DNA from: Mageeibacillus sp. UBA6976
Lineage (GTDB): Bacteria > Bacillota > Clostridia > Saccharofermentanales > Saccharofermentanaceae
Direction of reading: 5' to 3'
DNA length: 64,000 bases
Assembly: GCA_002450155.1 (NCBI GenBank)
Contig: DJYO01000031.1
Coordinates: 118,662 to 182,661 of the forward strand
Below the pieces are notes generated by a model that ran no database searches, was not told the DNA's origin, and saw only the letters and a program-made list of their open reading frames with translations. Below are positions 42,574-52,400 of the stretch, in pieces; within the stretch, counting starts at the first letter, position 1, and every line of letters starts with the position of its first letter. The position numbers and the translations under genes were made by a program.

Positions 42574-44268
42574 ATGGATAACAATATAGCAGCAAACAAG
42601 ATTAGAATAGGTGACCTGCTGGTTTCTGCCGGTTATATCTCGGAGGCCCAGCTTAAGGAAGCTCTCCAGATCCAGAAGGAATCTCAAGGCAAACGAATAG
42701 GTGAGGTGCTCCAGGAATTAGGATATGCGAGTGAGCAGCAGATCCTGGCAGCTCTTGCTGACAGACTTGATACCGAGCTTATCGATATCGCAACATACAG
42801 GATCGAAGTTGAAGCTGTTAAGCTTATCCCCAAGCAGATGGCTGAGCAGTATGTCATGCTCCCCATTGCAATCAAGGACGGACAGGTCATCCTGGCTGTT
42901 AACGATCCTCTTAACCTCTATGCCATAGAGGATATCAGACAGACTATCGGTATGCCGATAGATACGGTCTTAGCTGAGCTTGAACCTCTTAAGAATGCCA
43001 TAGATTATCAGTATGCAGAGATCAAGGCCAAGGCCGCAGCAGAGAATGCTAACGTCAATGCTACAGGTCTTGATATCGATGAGCTGGTCATCGATACCAG
43101 CGCCGGCGCAGATGATGCTCCTATCATCAACCTTGTTAACTCTCTCCTGGATAAGGCATTCCAGGACAATGCTTCAGATATCCATATCGAGCCCTTCGAG
43201 AAGCACGTTATGGTCAGGATGCGTATCGACGGTACGCTTATTGACTATCTGACGCTCCAGAAGAATGTTCAGGACTCCCTTGTTGCCAGGATCAAGATCA
43301 TGGGTGAGCTTGATATCGCAGAGCGCAGGATCCCTCAGGACGGACACTTCAGAGTAAGGATACAGGGACAGATCGTAAATGTCCGTATCAATGTCATCCC
43401 TACCGTATTTGGCGAGAAGGTAGTTATGCGTCTCATTATGTCAGAAGTTAATGTTGATAATAATGAAACCTTCGGCATGGATACCGATGCATATAACAAA
43501 TTCTCAAAGATGCTTAAGATGCCTAACGGACTTATATATATCACAGGTCCTACGGGTTCAGGTAAGACCACCACACTCTATATGGCTCTTGCATCCCTGT
43601 CCCACAAGCAGGTCAATATCAGCACTATAGAGGACCCTGTCGAGAAGAACCTTCCCAGGCTCAATCAGGTTCAGGTACATCCTCAGGCGGGACTTACATT
43701 CGATATCGGTTTAAGAGCGCTCATGCGTCAGGACCCCGACATCATAATGGTAGGTGAGACACGTGACTCTGAGACGGCTACTATTGCCATCCGTGCCGCT
43801 ATAACAGGTCACCTGGTTCTTTCTACCCTTCATACAAACGATGCTGCATCGACTGTAGTAAGACTTTGTGATATGGGCGCAGAACCTTATCTACTCTCAT
43901 CTGCTCTTGCAGGTGTAGTAGCGCAGAGGCTCATGCGTAAGGTATGTCCTCATTGCTGTCAAATAGAGCCTCTTACCGATGCACAGATAGATTTTGTCGG
44001 TCATGATATTCCTAATGCCAGGAAGGCTGTAGGATGCGCTCACTGCCACGGCTCAGGATATGCCGGCCGTACGGCGATCCATGAAGTCCTTGTAGTAGAC
44101 AAGAATATGCGCAAGATGATCGCAAGAGGCGCTCAGGCTGAAGAGATGAAGAATTATGCCATCAAAGAGCAGAACATGATCACACTCAAGCAGGCTGCCA
44201 TCAAGCTTGTTGAAGCCGGAATAACAACGATGGAAGAGCTTGAGCGAGTCGCATATTATGACGACTGA
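42574..44268 (+). CDS. pilB: Pilus assembly ATPase PilB with MshEN-type N-terminus
   Basis: A 564-aa GspE/PilB hexameric ATPase that drives pilus extension. The N-terminus has two consecutive MshEN-like motifs (RIGDLLVSAG and RIGEVLQELG, about 11-75), the kind that binds c-di-GMP in MshE-type ATPases. Then follow the N2 domain, Walker A GPTGSGKTT (about 325-333), Asp box, Walker B and His box (LMRQDPDIIMVGETRD; HLVLSTLHTNDA), and the zinc tetracysteine CPHC / CAHCHG (about 457-492). All catalytic motifs are intact. The prepilin peptidase gene starts inside its 3' end. Confidence 0.95.
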   Translation: MDNNIAANKIRIGDLLVSAGYISEAQLKEALQIQKESQGKRIGEVLQELGYASEQQILAALADRLDTELIDIATYRIEVEAVKLIPKQMAEQYVMLPIAIKDGQVILAVNDPLNLYAIEDIRQTIGMPIDTVLAELEPLKNAIDYQYAEIKAKAAAENANVNATGLDIDELVIDTSAGADDAPIINLVNSLLDKAFQDNASDIHIEPFEKHVMVRMRIDGTLIDYLTLQKNVQDSLVARIKIMGELDIAERRIPQDGHFRVRIQGQIVNVRINVIPTVFGEKVVMRLIMSEVNVDNNETFGMDTDAYNKFSKMLKMPNGLIYITGPTGSGKTTTLYMALASLSHKQVNISTIEDPVEKNLPRLNQVQVHPQAGLTFDIGLRALMRQDPDIIMVGETRDSETATIAIRAAITGHLVLSTLHTNDAASTVVRLCDMGAEPYLLSSALAGVVAQRLMRKVCPHCCQIEPLTDAQIDFVGHDIPNARKAVGCAHCHGSGYAGRTAIHEVLVVDKNMRKMIARGAQAEEMKNYAIKEQNMITLKQAAIKLVEAGITTMEELERVAYYDD

Positions 44269-44857
44269 TAAGACAGAAACCAAAGGTTTTATTAAAGACA
44301 TGGGAGCGATATTCACTCCCGTGTTTTATATTTTTGCAATTGTTGCGATAGCATCTGCTGTTATCGTGCAGGGATTTAAGGCTGAGACCATCCTTTCAGC
44401 CATATTTCTGGTCTTTCTTGCAGCAGCTGCGGCAGCAGATATCGGGGAGGGGATAGTTCCTGATATGCTTTGTCTGCTTATTGCAGCCTGTGGCGTTTTA
44501 AGGATCATATTTAAAGGGGATCTGTCTTCAGGCACATTATTCCTTCATATTGCAGGATCGCTCTGTATATCGGTCCCCATGCTTATCTGCGCTCTGTTTG
44601 TTAAGGGCGGTTTTGGAGGCGGCGACATAAAGCTTATGGCTGCTGCAGGACTATATCTGGCTCTGGATAAGACTCTGATAGCATCTCTTATAGCATTCCT
44701 CCTGGCAGGGATATATTCAATAACTATCCTTATGCGGCATGGGTCAAAGAACACGAAGATCAGGCTGGCACCGTTCCTCGCCACAGGTATTGGCTTTGCT
44801 GCGCTCTTTGGAGATGATCTCCTGCTTGCGACAAGGCTCTTTAGCCAGGTGCGTTAA
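44258..44857 (+). CDS. Prepilin peptidase, A24 domain only
   Basis: A 199-aa aspartate protease of the A24 family. The two catalytic Asp lie in AAADIGEGIVPD (about 52-63) and GGFGGGDIKLMAA (about 118-130), both canonical. The N-terminal cysteine/methyltransferase domain of full PilD is absent. It has about six spans. The ATG at 44258 overlaps the end of pilB by 11 bases. It probably cleaves the prepilins of this locus; N-methylation would need the second enzyme at 53720. Confidence 0.88.
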   Translation: MTTDKTETKGFIKDMGAIFTPVFYIFAIVAIASAVIVQGFKAETILSAIFLVFLAAAAAADIGEGIVPDMLCLLIAACGVLRIIFKGDLSSGTLFLHIAGSLCISVPMLICALFVKGGFGGGDIKLMAAAGLYLALDKTLIASLIAFLLAGIYSITILMRHGSKNTKIRLAPFLATGIGFAALFGDDLLLATRLFSQVR

Positions 44858-44925
44858 CAATTCGTTTTTAATTCCCCGGTTATTGAACAATTTATTACGG
44901 GAAGGTGAATTGTGGCGAAAATGTG

Positions 44926-44954
44926 TTGCACTTGTTCCGAATTCGATATATATT
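44926..44954 (+). promoter_or_regulatory. Major pilin promoter TTGCAC-17-TATATT
   Basis: -35 at 44926-44931 and -10 at 44949-44954, 48 bases before the start of the major pilin. A private promoter allows higher expression than the assembly genes. Confidence 0.65.
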
Positions 44955-45002
44955 TGTCATATCAAGCAAACCCAAGGGTTAAAGAAAAAGGAGGTCATTA
45001 TT

Positions 45003-45455
45003 ATGAGAAAGATGAGAAAAGAAAGTAAGAAAGGTTTCACATTAGTTGAGCTTATCGTTGTTCTCGTTATCCTTGCAGTTCTTGCAGCAATGCTCGTACC
45101 TGCACTTACAGGATACATCAAGAGAGCAAGAGAAGAGAAGGAATACCAGACAGCTGCTACAGTTTACTCAGCAGCACAGGCAGTTATCACAGATATGTAC
45201 GGCAGAGATAAAATCACTGGAGTAACATCTCTTACTAAGAATACAACTGTAGGTAGCGGTTCTGCTGCTCATAATTACGGTTCAGACGTATTGAATCTTG
45301 CAGGTGTTGATACAAATGCTGTTACATCATTTACATTCAAATTCGATACTACTCATTACATAATCACAGGTGGTAGTGTAGTGATCAATGACAGTACATA
45401 TACACTTACAATTAACAACGGTGTTCCTTCCTGGACAGCAGCAAAAGCTTCTTAA
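45003..45455 (+). CDS. pilA: Major type IV pilin candidate
   Basis: A 150-aa prepilin. Start ATG 45003 behind AAAGGAGGTC; upstream in-frame codons belong to the intergenic region. The leader MRKMRKESKKG is cut before FTLVELIVVLVILAVLAAM, with Glu5 present. The size, the own promoter, the strong ribosome site and the terminator after it mark it as the main fibre subunit. The C-terminal domain has no Cys pair, so it lacks the disulfide loop of Gram-negative pilins. Codon use is dominated by common codons, as for highly expressed genes. Confidence 0.92.
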   Translation: MRKMRKESKKGFTLVELIVVLVILAVLAAMLVPALTGYIKRAREEKEYQTAATVYSAAQAVITDMYGRDKITGVTSLTKNTTVGSGSAAHNYGSDVLNLAGVDTNAVTSFTFKFDTTHYIITGGSVVINDSTYTLTINNGVPSWTAAKAS

Positions 45456-45491
45456 TTCAGGAACAGCGGTTGATTAAGATCTAGTTTTTTT

Positions 45492-45521
45492 GCACCGGGC
45501 TCTTAAGGGTCCGGTGCTTTT
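45492..45521 (+). terminator. Terminator after the major pilin
   Basis: GCACCGG (45492-45498) pairs with CCGGTGC (45511-45517), then four T; a T-run also precedes the stem, so it may work on both strands. Confidence 0.8.
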
Positions 45522-45522
45522 C

Positions 45523-45531
45523 TGTTATTAT
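45523..45531 (+). promoter_or_regulatory. Extended -10 (TGTTATTAT) before the LtaS-like gene
   Basis: TGnTATTAT ends 6 bases before the ATG at 45538; a leaderless mRNA is likely, since there is no ribosome binding site. Confidence 0.5.
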
Positions 45532-45537
45532 TGGCAT

Positions 45538-47907
45538 ATGCAAAGATCGAAGACAACGGTTAATAATCTGATATATATTGCGCTGGCTATCCTGGCAATA
45601 GGCATCTACTTTCTTGTTGACGGGCTGCAGATGTTTAAGAATGACTACTATGTAAGTCACGATATGCTGAGCGCTTTAAATGAGAACATAAGCCACGTAC
45701 CGGACAGCGAGTATAATTCGCTTAAATATCACATCGCCAGCCTTATCAATCTGACAGTTATACTTTTTCCGGTTACTTTTGCAGGTTTAAGATTCCACAT
45801 TTCATTTAAGAAGACACAAGACAGCGATAAGACTGATGTCAGATGGCTGATCTCTATAGCAAGACCGGTATTGGGACTTCTGGCTTTCTACTATATCCTT
45901 ACCCTGGGAACAGTATTCTCCCATGAGATCTTTACGGATTTCTATGCTCTGAACAGCTGGTACGGATATCTGAGGATCTTTCTGGCTTTCCTGGTTCTTT
46001 CTGCATCTGTAATAGACTGGCCCAGATTTATCAAAGCTATAAAGAACATGCCGCAGGCTCATCCCCTGATAGCCAAGACACTTTTTGTTTTCGGCATATC
46101 GGTAATCTCCTGCTGTCTTCTGGAATTCCAGACCGGGAGCAAGATGAATGTTATGTCTACGATGCTTCTGTTTAATATAATGTACTGGCTTTTGCTCCAG
46201 ATCCTTATAGACCTTGTATCCCCGAGCGTAAGGATAGGTGCGGGAGTAAGCCTTATACTTGCTTTTGTAATAGGTCTGGTAAATGACGTCGTCTATCAGT
46301 TCAGGGGTAATTATGTTTTATTTGGAGATATCACGGTCGTAAAGACAGCTTTGGAAGTTGCGGGCGGCTATGTCTATAAACCGGGAGTCTGGTTCTTTAT
46401 ATCTCTTGCCTTATTGATCATCTCCTTTGCTCTGGTCATATTTCTCAGATTTCCTGATGAACAAGGCAGATCGAAGAAGGGCATTAAGCCCAAGGAGATC
46501 CTAATTAGGGCCGTTGCAGTAGAGCTTCTTATAGGAGGCATCATAGTAAGCTTTAGCACAGGACTTCTTTATAACTATATCTTCGGGATCGGCTGGGATT
46601 ATAACGAGAACATCAAGAATGCCGGCTATATACCTTATTTCCTGAGTAATATGAGTTCCATAAATTCGGTGGAATGCGAGGGCTATACGCCTGAAGCCGC
46701 TAGCCTTGCAATAGAAGATGCCCTTAGAGATGAAGAGACTGGAGATAATGACAGTTATGTCATGCCCAATATCATCATCATACAAAATGAGGCATTCTCC
46801 GATCTTGCCGTTGCCTATGATATCGAGACCGATCAGGACTATATGCCGTTTATCCACAGTCTTACAGAGAATACCCTCAAGGGTTATCTCAATATGTCTA
46901 TTACAGGCGGTCCTACCGCAAACACTGAATTTGAAGTCCTTACACAGACTTCGCTGCAGTTCCTGCCATATGGATCGGTTCCTTATACCCAGTACACAAA
47001 CCATGAGATCCCCACGGTCGCTACTATGCTCGAGAGTCAGGATATACCCTACCATACGGTGGCTTATCACTCTTACTATTCGTCCGGATATAAGAGGGAG
47101 GGAGTGTACAGTTATTTCGGATTCGATGAAGCAAGGTTTGAAGACAGCTTCCTTACCGATTATCCGGAATCGGATATGATCAGACACATATTATCAGACG
47201 AAGCTGATTACAGAGTAGTCGAGGAGATGTTTGAAGACTACAGGACAGTTTCTTCCGATCCCTGGTTCTGCTTTAACGTAACTATCCAGGGACACGGCGG
47301 TTATACTGAGGATATGACCTTCGAAGATCCTGTAACTGTGACCAATTTTGATGCCGCGCAGTCCATCAATACTTACCTGAGCCTTATCAAGATCAGTGAT
47401 ACGGCATTTATGCACCTTACCGAATATTTTGAGAAGGTGGATGAGCCTACCGTGATAATAATGTACGGAGACCATCAGCCCAGTTTTGATGATGAAGCGT
47501 CAGAGGATCTGTCCGCTCATCCGGCAGATCATGAAACCGGAGATCAGTCCCTCTACAGCTACTATGTTCCTTATGTTATCTGGGCAAACTATGACATCCC
47601 GGAAGAAGACTTTATGGGACAGAGTGCATCGGATGGAATTTATAACACCTTATCTACCAATTATCTTGTTAGCTATGCTCTGGGTGCCGCAGGCATGAGA
47701 CTGCCGGACTATGACAGGTATCTTCTGAGGCTCCATGAGACAGTTCCTGCCGTAACAGCCATAGGTGTATGGGACAGTAACGGAGATTATTATCCCGATG
47801 CGGCAAGATCATCTGAGGCAGATCTTCTTAAGGGATTGGAGTATGTTCAGTACAACCGTATCTTTGACAAAGAAAATATACTGTTTGCTCATTATTTATT
47901 GAATTAA
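45538..47907 (+). CDS. LtaS-like sulfatase-fold membrane protein
   Basis: A 789-aa protein with about nine membrane spans (to about residue 355) and an outside alkaline-phosphatase-fold domain. The metal-binding Glu is in MPNIIIIQNEAFSDL (about 404-418), the nucleophile Thr in TGGPTANTEFEVLT (about 455-468), and the metal-binding Asp/His in YGDHQPSF (about 643-650), as in lipoteichoic acid synthase relatives. It probably moves glycerol-phosphate or phosphoethanolamine to a lipid, a polymer or a surface protein. Its place between the major pilin and the minor pilins is unusual and raises the idea that it modifies pilin. Start ATG 45538, no ribosome binding site. Confidence 0.85.
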   Translation: MQRSKTTVNNLIYIALAILAIGIYFLVDGLQMFKNDYYVSHDMLSALNENISHVPDSEYNSLKYHIASLINLTVILFPVTFAGLRFHISFKKTQDSDKTDVRWLISIARPVLGLLAFYYILTLGTVFSHEIFTDFYALNSWYGYLRIFLAFLVLSASVIDWPRFIKAIKNMPQAHPLIAKTLFVFGISVISCCLLEFQTGSKMNVMSTMLLFNIMYWLLLQILIDLVSPSVRIGAGVSLILAFVIGLVNDVVYQFRGNYVLFGDITVVKTALEVAGGYVYKPGVWFFISLALLIISFALVIFLRFPDEQGRSKKGIKPKEILIRAVAVELLIGGIIVSFSTGLLYNYIFGIGWDYNENIKNAGYIPYFLSNMSSINSVECEGYTPEAASLAIEDALRDEETGDNDSYVMPNIIIIQNEAFSDLAVAYDIETDQDYMPFIHSLTENTLKGYLNMSITGGPTANTEFEVLTQTSLQFLPYGSVPYTQYTNHEIPTVATMLESQDIPYHTVAYHSYYSSGYKREGVYSYFGFDEARFEDSFLTDYPESDMIRHILSDEADYRVVEEMFEDYRTVSSDPWFCFNVTIQGHGGYTEDMTFEDPVTVTNFDAAQSINTYLSLIKISDTAFMHLTEYFEKVDEPTVIIMYGDHQPSFDDEASEDLSAHPADHETGDQSLYSYYVPYVIWANYDIPEEDFMGQSASDGIYNTLSTNYLVSYALGAAGMRLPDYDRYLLRLHETVPAVTAIGVWDSNGDYYPDAARSSEADLLKGLEYVQYNRIFDKENILFAHYLLN

Positions 47908-47914
47908 TTGGGTG

Positions 47915-47920
47915 TATAAT
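47915..47920 (+). promoter_or_regulatory. -10 TATAAT before the minor pilin cluster
   Basis: TATAAT ends 5 bases before the ATG at 47926. The -35 is weak (TTATTT at 47892-47897). This again suggests a leaderless start. Confidence 0.5.
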
Positions 47921-47925
47921 TAAGT

Positions 47926-48561
47926 ATGGTCAGAATTACGAAGAACAGATCAGACAGACGCAGAGGTTTTACTCTTGCTGAGACGATAATCATCCTGGTT
48001 ATCCTCTCTGTTCTTGCTGCAATGATAGTTCCTTCTCTCTCAGGTTATGTCAGGACATCCAAGGAGCAGGGCGAACAGGCAAAGGCTCTTCTGGCCATGG
48101 ATTCGATGCAGGTTGTAATGAACAACCTAAGGCTTAAGAAGCTTGCTGCATTAACTCCGGGCTCAGCTGACTGGACATCTGCATCTTCCAACGACACAAA
48201 CAAAGCATTAGGTGATCAGGTCATAAGCTCCATGGGGCTCAGCAGAGATACTGAACCCTATCTTCTGGTCATTGGATGTGGTGACAGCTCCGTTTATGAG
48301 AAGGATCCTGCCAAGAGATATACAGTCTATTTTGTCGCATATGCGGTGAGTGAAGATTCTGATGCGTGGTTCTATGTAAGCGGCGGGGAATGGACCCACA
48401 AGAACCCTCTTAAGACCGGCACCATGACCGCTGCTGTCACAGGTGATACCATCAGTACGAATATTGCCAAAGTTGACGACGCAAATGTTGGTATCCAGCT
48501 CTATGTCATCTCCAACCATGCCGGCGGCAATGTGCTTACAGTTTTAAATTCCTACAGCTGA
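47926..48561 (+). CDS. Minor prepilin
   Basis: A 211-aa prepilin with leader MVRITKNRSDRRRG, cut before FTLAETIIILVILSVLAAM (Glu5 present). The outside domain (about 45-211) is moderately long and without Cys pairs. No ribosome binding site; the ATG is near the predicted transcription start. It opens the cluster of four prepilin-like genes that ends in the giant adhesin-like pilin. Confidence 0.88.
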   Translation: MVRITKNRSDRRRGFTLAETIIILVILSVLAAMIVPSLSGYVRTSKEQGEQAKALLAMDSMQVVMNNLRLKKLAALTPGSADWTSASSNDTNKALGDQVISSMGLSRDTEPYLLVIGCGDSSVYEKDPAKRYTVYFVAYAVSEDSDAWFYVSGGEWTHKNPLKTGTMTAAVTGDTISTNIAKVDDANVGIQLYVISNHAGGNVLTVLNSYS

Positions 48562-48612
48562 CAGGGATTTATCTTCTCTCGTGAACATTTAGTAATATTT
48601 GTGTTGCTTTTA

Positions 48613-48641
48613 TTGACAATTAAGGGCCTCCATATGATACT
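48613..48641 (+). promoter_or_regulatory. Promoter TTGACA-17-GATACT
   Basis: -35 at 48613-48618, -10 at 48636-48641, 48 bases before the start at 48689. Confidence 0.6.
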
Positions 48642-48688
48642 TATTATTATATAGGGGATCTATGCCCCGGTGTATTATTGGAGTGGAT

Positions 48689-49087
48689 ATGCTGATTAGA
48701 AGGATAAAGGAGATTCTCAGATCTAACGAGGGGGCAAGTCTTGTCCTTGTCTCTATACTTGCGATAGTTGTTCTCACAGCTGTTGTCCTGCTCAGGGTCA
48801 CCACCACAACTTATATCGCTTCCGCTACAAAGCAGCTCAATCAGGATCAGGCTTACGAGCTTGCAGCCAGCATGGGTGAGTCCATAGACAACCTCGTTAA
48901 TACCGGTAAGCTTGATATCAATGCTGTTCCTGCAGGAGATACCATTGCAAGCCAGACAGGTTTTGAGCAGCTCCCGGATTCTTCTGTTACAGCTACAGTC
49001 GAGAAATTAAGCAGTGGAAGCAGAATGATCGTAGTAACGGCTCAGGTCGGCGATGCGACTTATGTTTATACAAAGGAGTACAGATGA
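48689..49087 (+). CDS. PilX-like minor pilin component
   Basis: A 132-aa protein from ATG 48689, behind GGAG 5 bases upstream (an upstream ATG at 48662 is less well placed). The N-terminus is basic, then NEGASLVLVSILAIVVLTAVVLL, the pattern of PilX-type proteins, in which the cut site and Glu5 are not conserved. The outside part has TTTTYIASATKQLNQDQAYELAAS, a long helix as in pilins. The stop overlaps the next start (ATGA). Confidence 0.75.
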   Translation: MLIRRIKEILRSNEGASLVLVSILAIVVLTAVVLLRVTTTTYIASATKQLNQDQAYELAASMGESIDNLVNTGKLDINAVPAGDTIASQTGFEQLPDSSVTATVEKLSSGSRMIVVTAQVGDATYVYTKEYR

Positions 49088-49473
49088 TCAAGCGTATCTC
49101 AGGTTTAAAGAATCTGCTTCAGGATAACAGGGGAGAGACCATAATGGAAGTCGTAGTATCCTTCCTCATCCTGTCTATCATGATGGTCCTCTTCGCACAG
49201 GGCTTAAAGTATGCCGGCAATGCCAGAACATATGCCATTGAGGAATGCGATGCAGCTGACAAAGCGATCATCGCCCTCCAGAAGACCATTAACAATGTAG
49301 CAGATCCCGCAGATGAGGTTACGGCCCAGATGATAAGCGGGGAGAATATCGAGACAACCGTATCAGGCTCTACAGGAAGCCTGGTTGCGCATCAGTACAG
49401 AGTTCAGCAGATAACCGGAACCGATATCCGCAGTTATTACTATTGGGTTTATGAGGTGAAGGACAATGGATAA
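49084..49473 (+). CDS. PilV-like minor prepilin
   Basis: A 129-aa prepilin with leader to Arg-Gly (DNRG) and cut before ETIMEVVVSFLILSIMMV, with the Glu5 at TIME. The set PilX-like, PilV-like, then a PilW/PilJ-like protein follows the order of minor pilin operons, in which these form the tip complex that starts fibre assembly. It overlaps both neighbours (4 and 8 bases), so translation is coupled. Confidence 0.82.
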   Translation: MIKRISGLKNLLQDNRGETIMEVVVSFLILSIMMVLFAQGLKYAGNARTYAIEECDAADKAIIALQKTINNVADPADEVTAQMISGENIETTVSGSTGSLVAHQYRVQQITGTDIRSYYYWVYEVKDNG

Positions 49474-52400
49474 AGACCTCAGGATGATTTTCAACAGAGC
49501 CCGTTCCCGCAAGGGGGTTACTTTGGTCGAGCTGGTCGTATGCATGGCTCTTACATCTATCTTTGCGATCGTATGCATCGGTCTTATCAACCCTATAGAG
49601 AGAATGTACAGCTACTCCCAGGATACCGGCAGAGCACAGCTCCTGGCTGATTCGATCGTAGATTCACTCCGTCAGGAGTGCGAGAATGCCATGCTGGATG
49701 GCGAGACATCAGTATGGATCGCATCACGTTCTGATTTCGGCTCATTAGATGACAGCGTTCTTATAGATGAGGCTCTGAATAACAAAGCAAACGAGGGTGA
49801 TGTTCTTGTATTCAAGAGAAATGCAGGTTTCTGCGAAGCTTTATATTCCTGTTTCCCGGTTACAACTCAGGCAAGAGATGAGATCGTTAATGGTGAGGGC
49901 GGAGCAAACCGTTCCGTAGCAGCTCTCTTTGACAGTGAAGACAGTGTTAAGCGCGGAATAGTTCATCTGGGTTACTACAAGTCAGCTTATCAGGATGATT
50001 ATCCTGTCCCGTCAGAGCGCTACGATTATACAAATCCGATCCCTGCTGCTACCTACAGTGATTTTACAGTGGCATTGACATTCAGGAATATGGAATATGC
50101 AGAATCTGCCACAGGCAGCAAGATCCCTGCATTTGTTGTATGCGATATATATATATTCAAGGGCGAGTATTCTGATGTTAAGGCTGATTGCGTATATTCC
50201 AGGAGCACTGCTCTTTGCTTTACTGTTAACGGATCAGGTCAAGGTGTCCCAAGCAGCGATGGCTACATTCTTCCTTCGGGCGAACTCGAACCTGACAAGG
50301 TAATGATCAAGGTTGTTTTCTCAAAGGGTGAAGACGAGGCTAATCCTCCGCCGATCCCGTCATTTGATGATGCACATCCTTTCCTCGCAGCTTTGTATCT
50401 GAATGGTGTCAGAGGGCAGGTAGTTCCGATCGTTCCTAATGCAAGTACCCGTGAAGGCATATATACTTTTGATGATGTTGATCCGTCCGATATTGATTCA
50501 TCAAATCCTGTTTGGGTCGTAGACCATTATGACGGGTATTCGCTCGAGAGCATCAGGATCGATGGCACCACAGTTGTTGTTACCTATGTTCCTGTAGAAG
50601 GAAAGCTTTTACTTGGAAATGATTTTAACAATAAGATAAAGAATAAAAACGACATAACAAATATCATCTTTGGCAAGAAAGATGATTATATCGAAGGTTT
50701 ATTGGGCGTGACTTCCGTAGTTGTTTCAATTAAAGACTCCGGTGAAGTCTATAACATGTACATTAAGGATGGTACTGCTTATATCCTGAGCGAATCAGGT
50801 CACTTTAATGCTAATACCAGCTGCAGCAAAATGTTTACTGGTCTGAATAATCTGCAGCATATCAAGGGACTTGAGAGGATCAACTTCTGTTATACAACAG
50901 ACATGACGAGCATGTTCGAAAACTGCTATTCGCTTGAAGATGCTGATTTCGGTGAATCCAGCTTCCCGCGTGTAGAGACAATGGAGAAGATGTTCAAGCA
51001 CTGCCATAAACTTAAGAGGTTTGAGATGCTCCACAGGATCACAGCATCTACTGAAAACCTTCATGAAACATTCTACGCGTGTCATGAACTTGAGTATGTT
51101 AATTTTGAAGGTGCAGATCTTTCAGGTGTAACCAACATGATGGATATGTGTAAGGAATGCACATCGATATTGGAATTGGATCTTACCGTATGCAGCCGTA
51201 CTCCGACCAACCCGATCAATATGCAGAGTATCGTCAGAATGTGTCCGTCGCTCACTACTTTCAGGGCACACAATATGACTTGGTCATCGATGAGACAGAC
51301 GTTTGACGGCTGTACAAACCTTACTACGCTTGATCTTGAGAATATCGATATCTCCCAGATCGATTACCTGATCAGTACATTCAATGGTTGTTCCAGTTTG
51401 AAGTGGATCAATTTTGGTGTATTTGTCAGGAATGAGAATGGTATATTGGATCTGAGCCATGTTACCGACGCTGAAAAGATGTTTAACGGCTGTACATCAC
51501 TGGTTGAGATAAATGGCTTTACAGATGTGGATTTCTCATCGCTCAAAAAGATAGATAACATGTTTTCCGGTTGTTCTTCTCTGCATGATCTTGATATCAG
51601 CGGCATGAAGCTTCCAAAGGTCACCAGCATGTCTCCGATGTTCAACAGCATTTCACTCGTAAACCTTAACGCTTCAGGGGTGGAGCTGACGGGGATTACT
51701 TCATTTGATTCGTTGTTCAAAAATAAAACAACCTTAGTCACAGTTGATCTCTCGGATGTCAAAACCGGCCGTGAGAATATGTCGACACAGTACATGTTCT
51801 CCGGATGCAGCAACCTTGAACGTGTTAAGATTAGCAGTATGAGCGGATTCAAGTCCAGCAATGCAAGAGAAATGTTCAGCGGATGTAAGAAACTTGAACA
51901 CCTTGAAGTTAACGGCTTGATAGGAAATGAATGTACAAGCATGTACAGGATGTTCTACAACTGTGCCAAGTTGCAAAGTATATCCTTTGGCGTCTGTGAT
52001 GTTTCGAAAGTAACCAGCATGAAAGAAATGTGTTCAGGCTGTACATCTCTGGTAAGTCTGGATATGTCAGAATGCAAACAGGACAAAAGCATTGCAGTTG
52101 ATATGTCGATGATAGCAAAGGGCTGTACTTCTCTTGAGACGTTCATGGCAGAGAATCTTGCATTAAGCAATCTCAGCCAGGCTTTCTATAATTGCCAAAA
52201 CCTCTCGAATCTGTCTTTGTCTCAGATCGATGCTTCAGCCTGTACGAATCTGTCTCAAGCTTTCTACAATTGCTATGACCTTACGAGTTTTGATTTTGAA
52301 TCTGTCTTTACGAAGAGCGGGGATAAAGTCGATCTTAAGCAAGTTACGACTATTGCTCAGATGTTCCAGAACTGCACTTCGCTCAGCAATATCGGAATGA

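Noticed and set aside
44739..45002. Long N-terminal extension of the major pilin.
   Set aside because: The upstream codons cross the end of the peptidase gene and the promoter; ATG 45003 has an ideal ribosome site and gives a normal prepilin leader.
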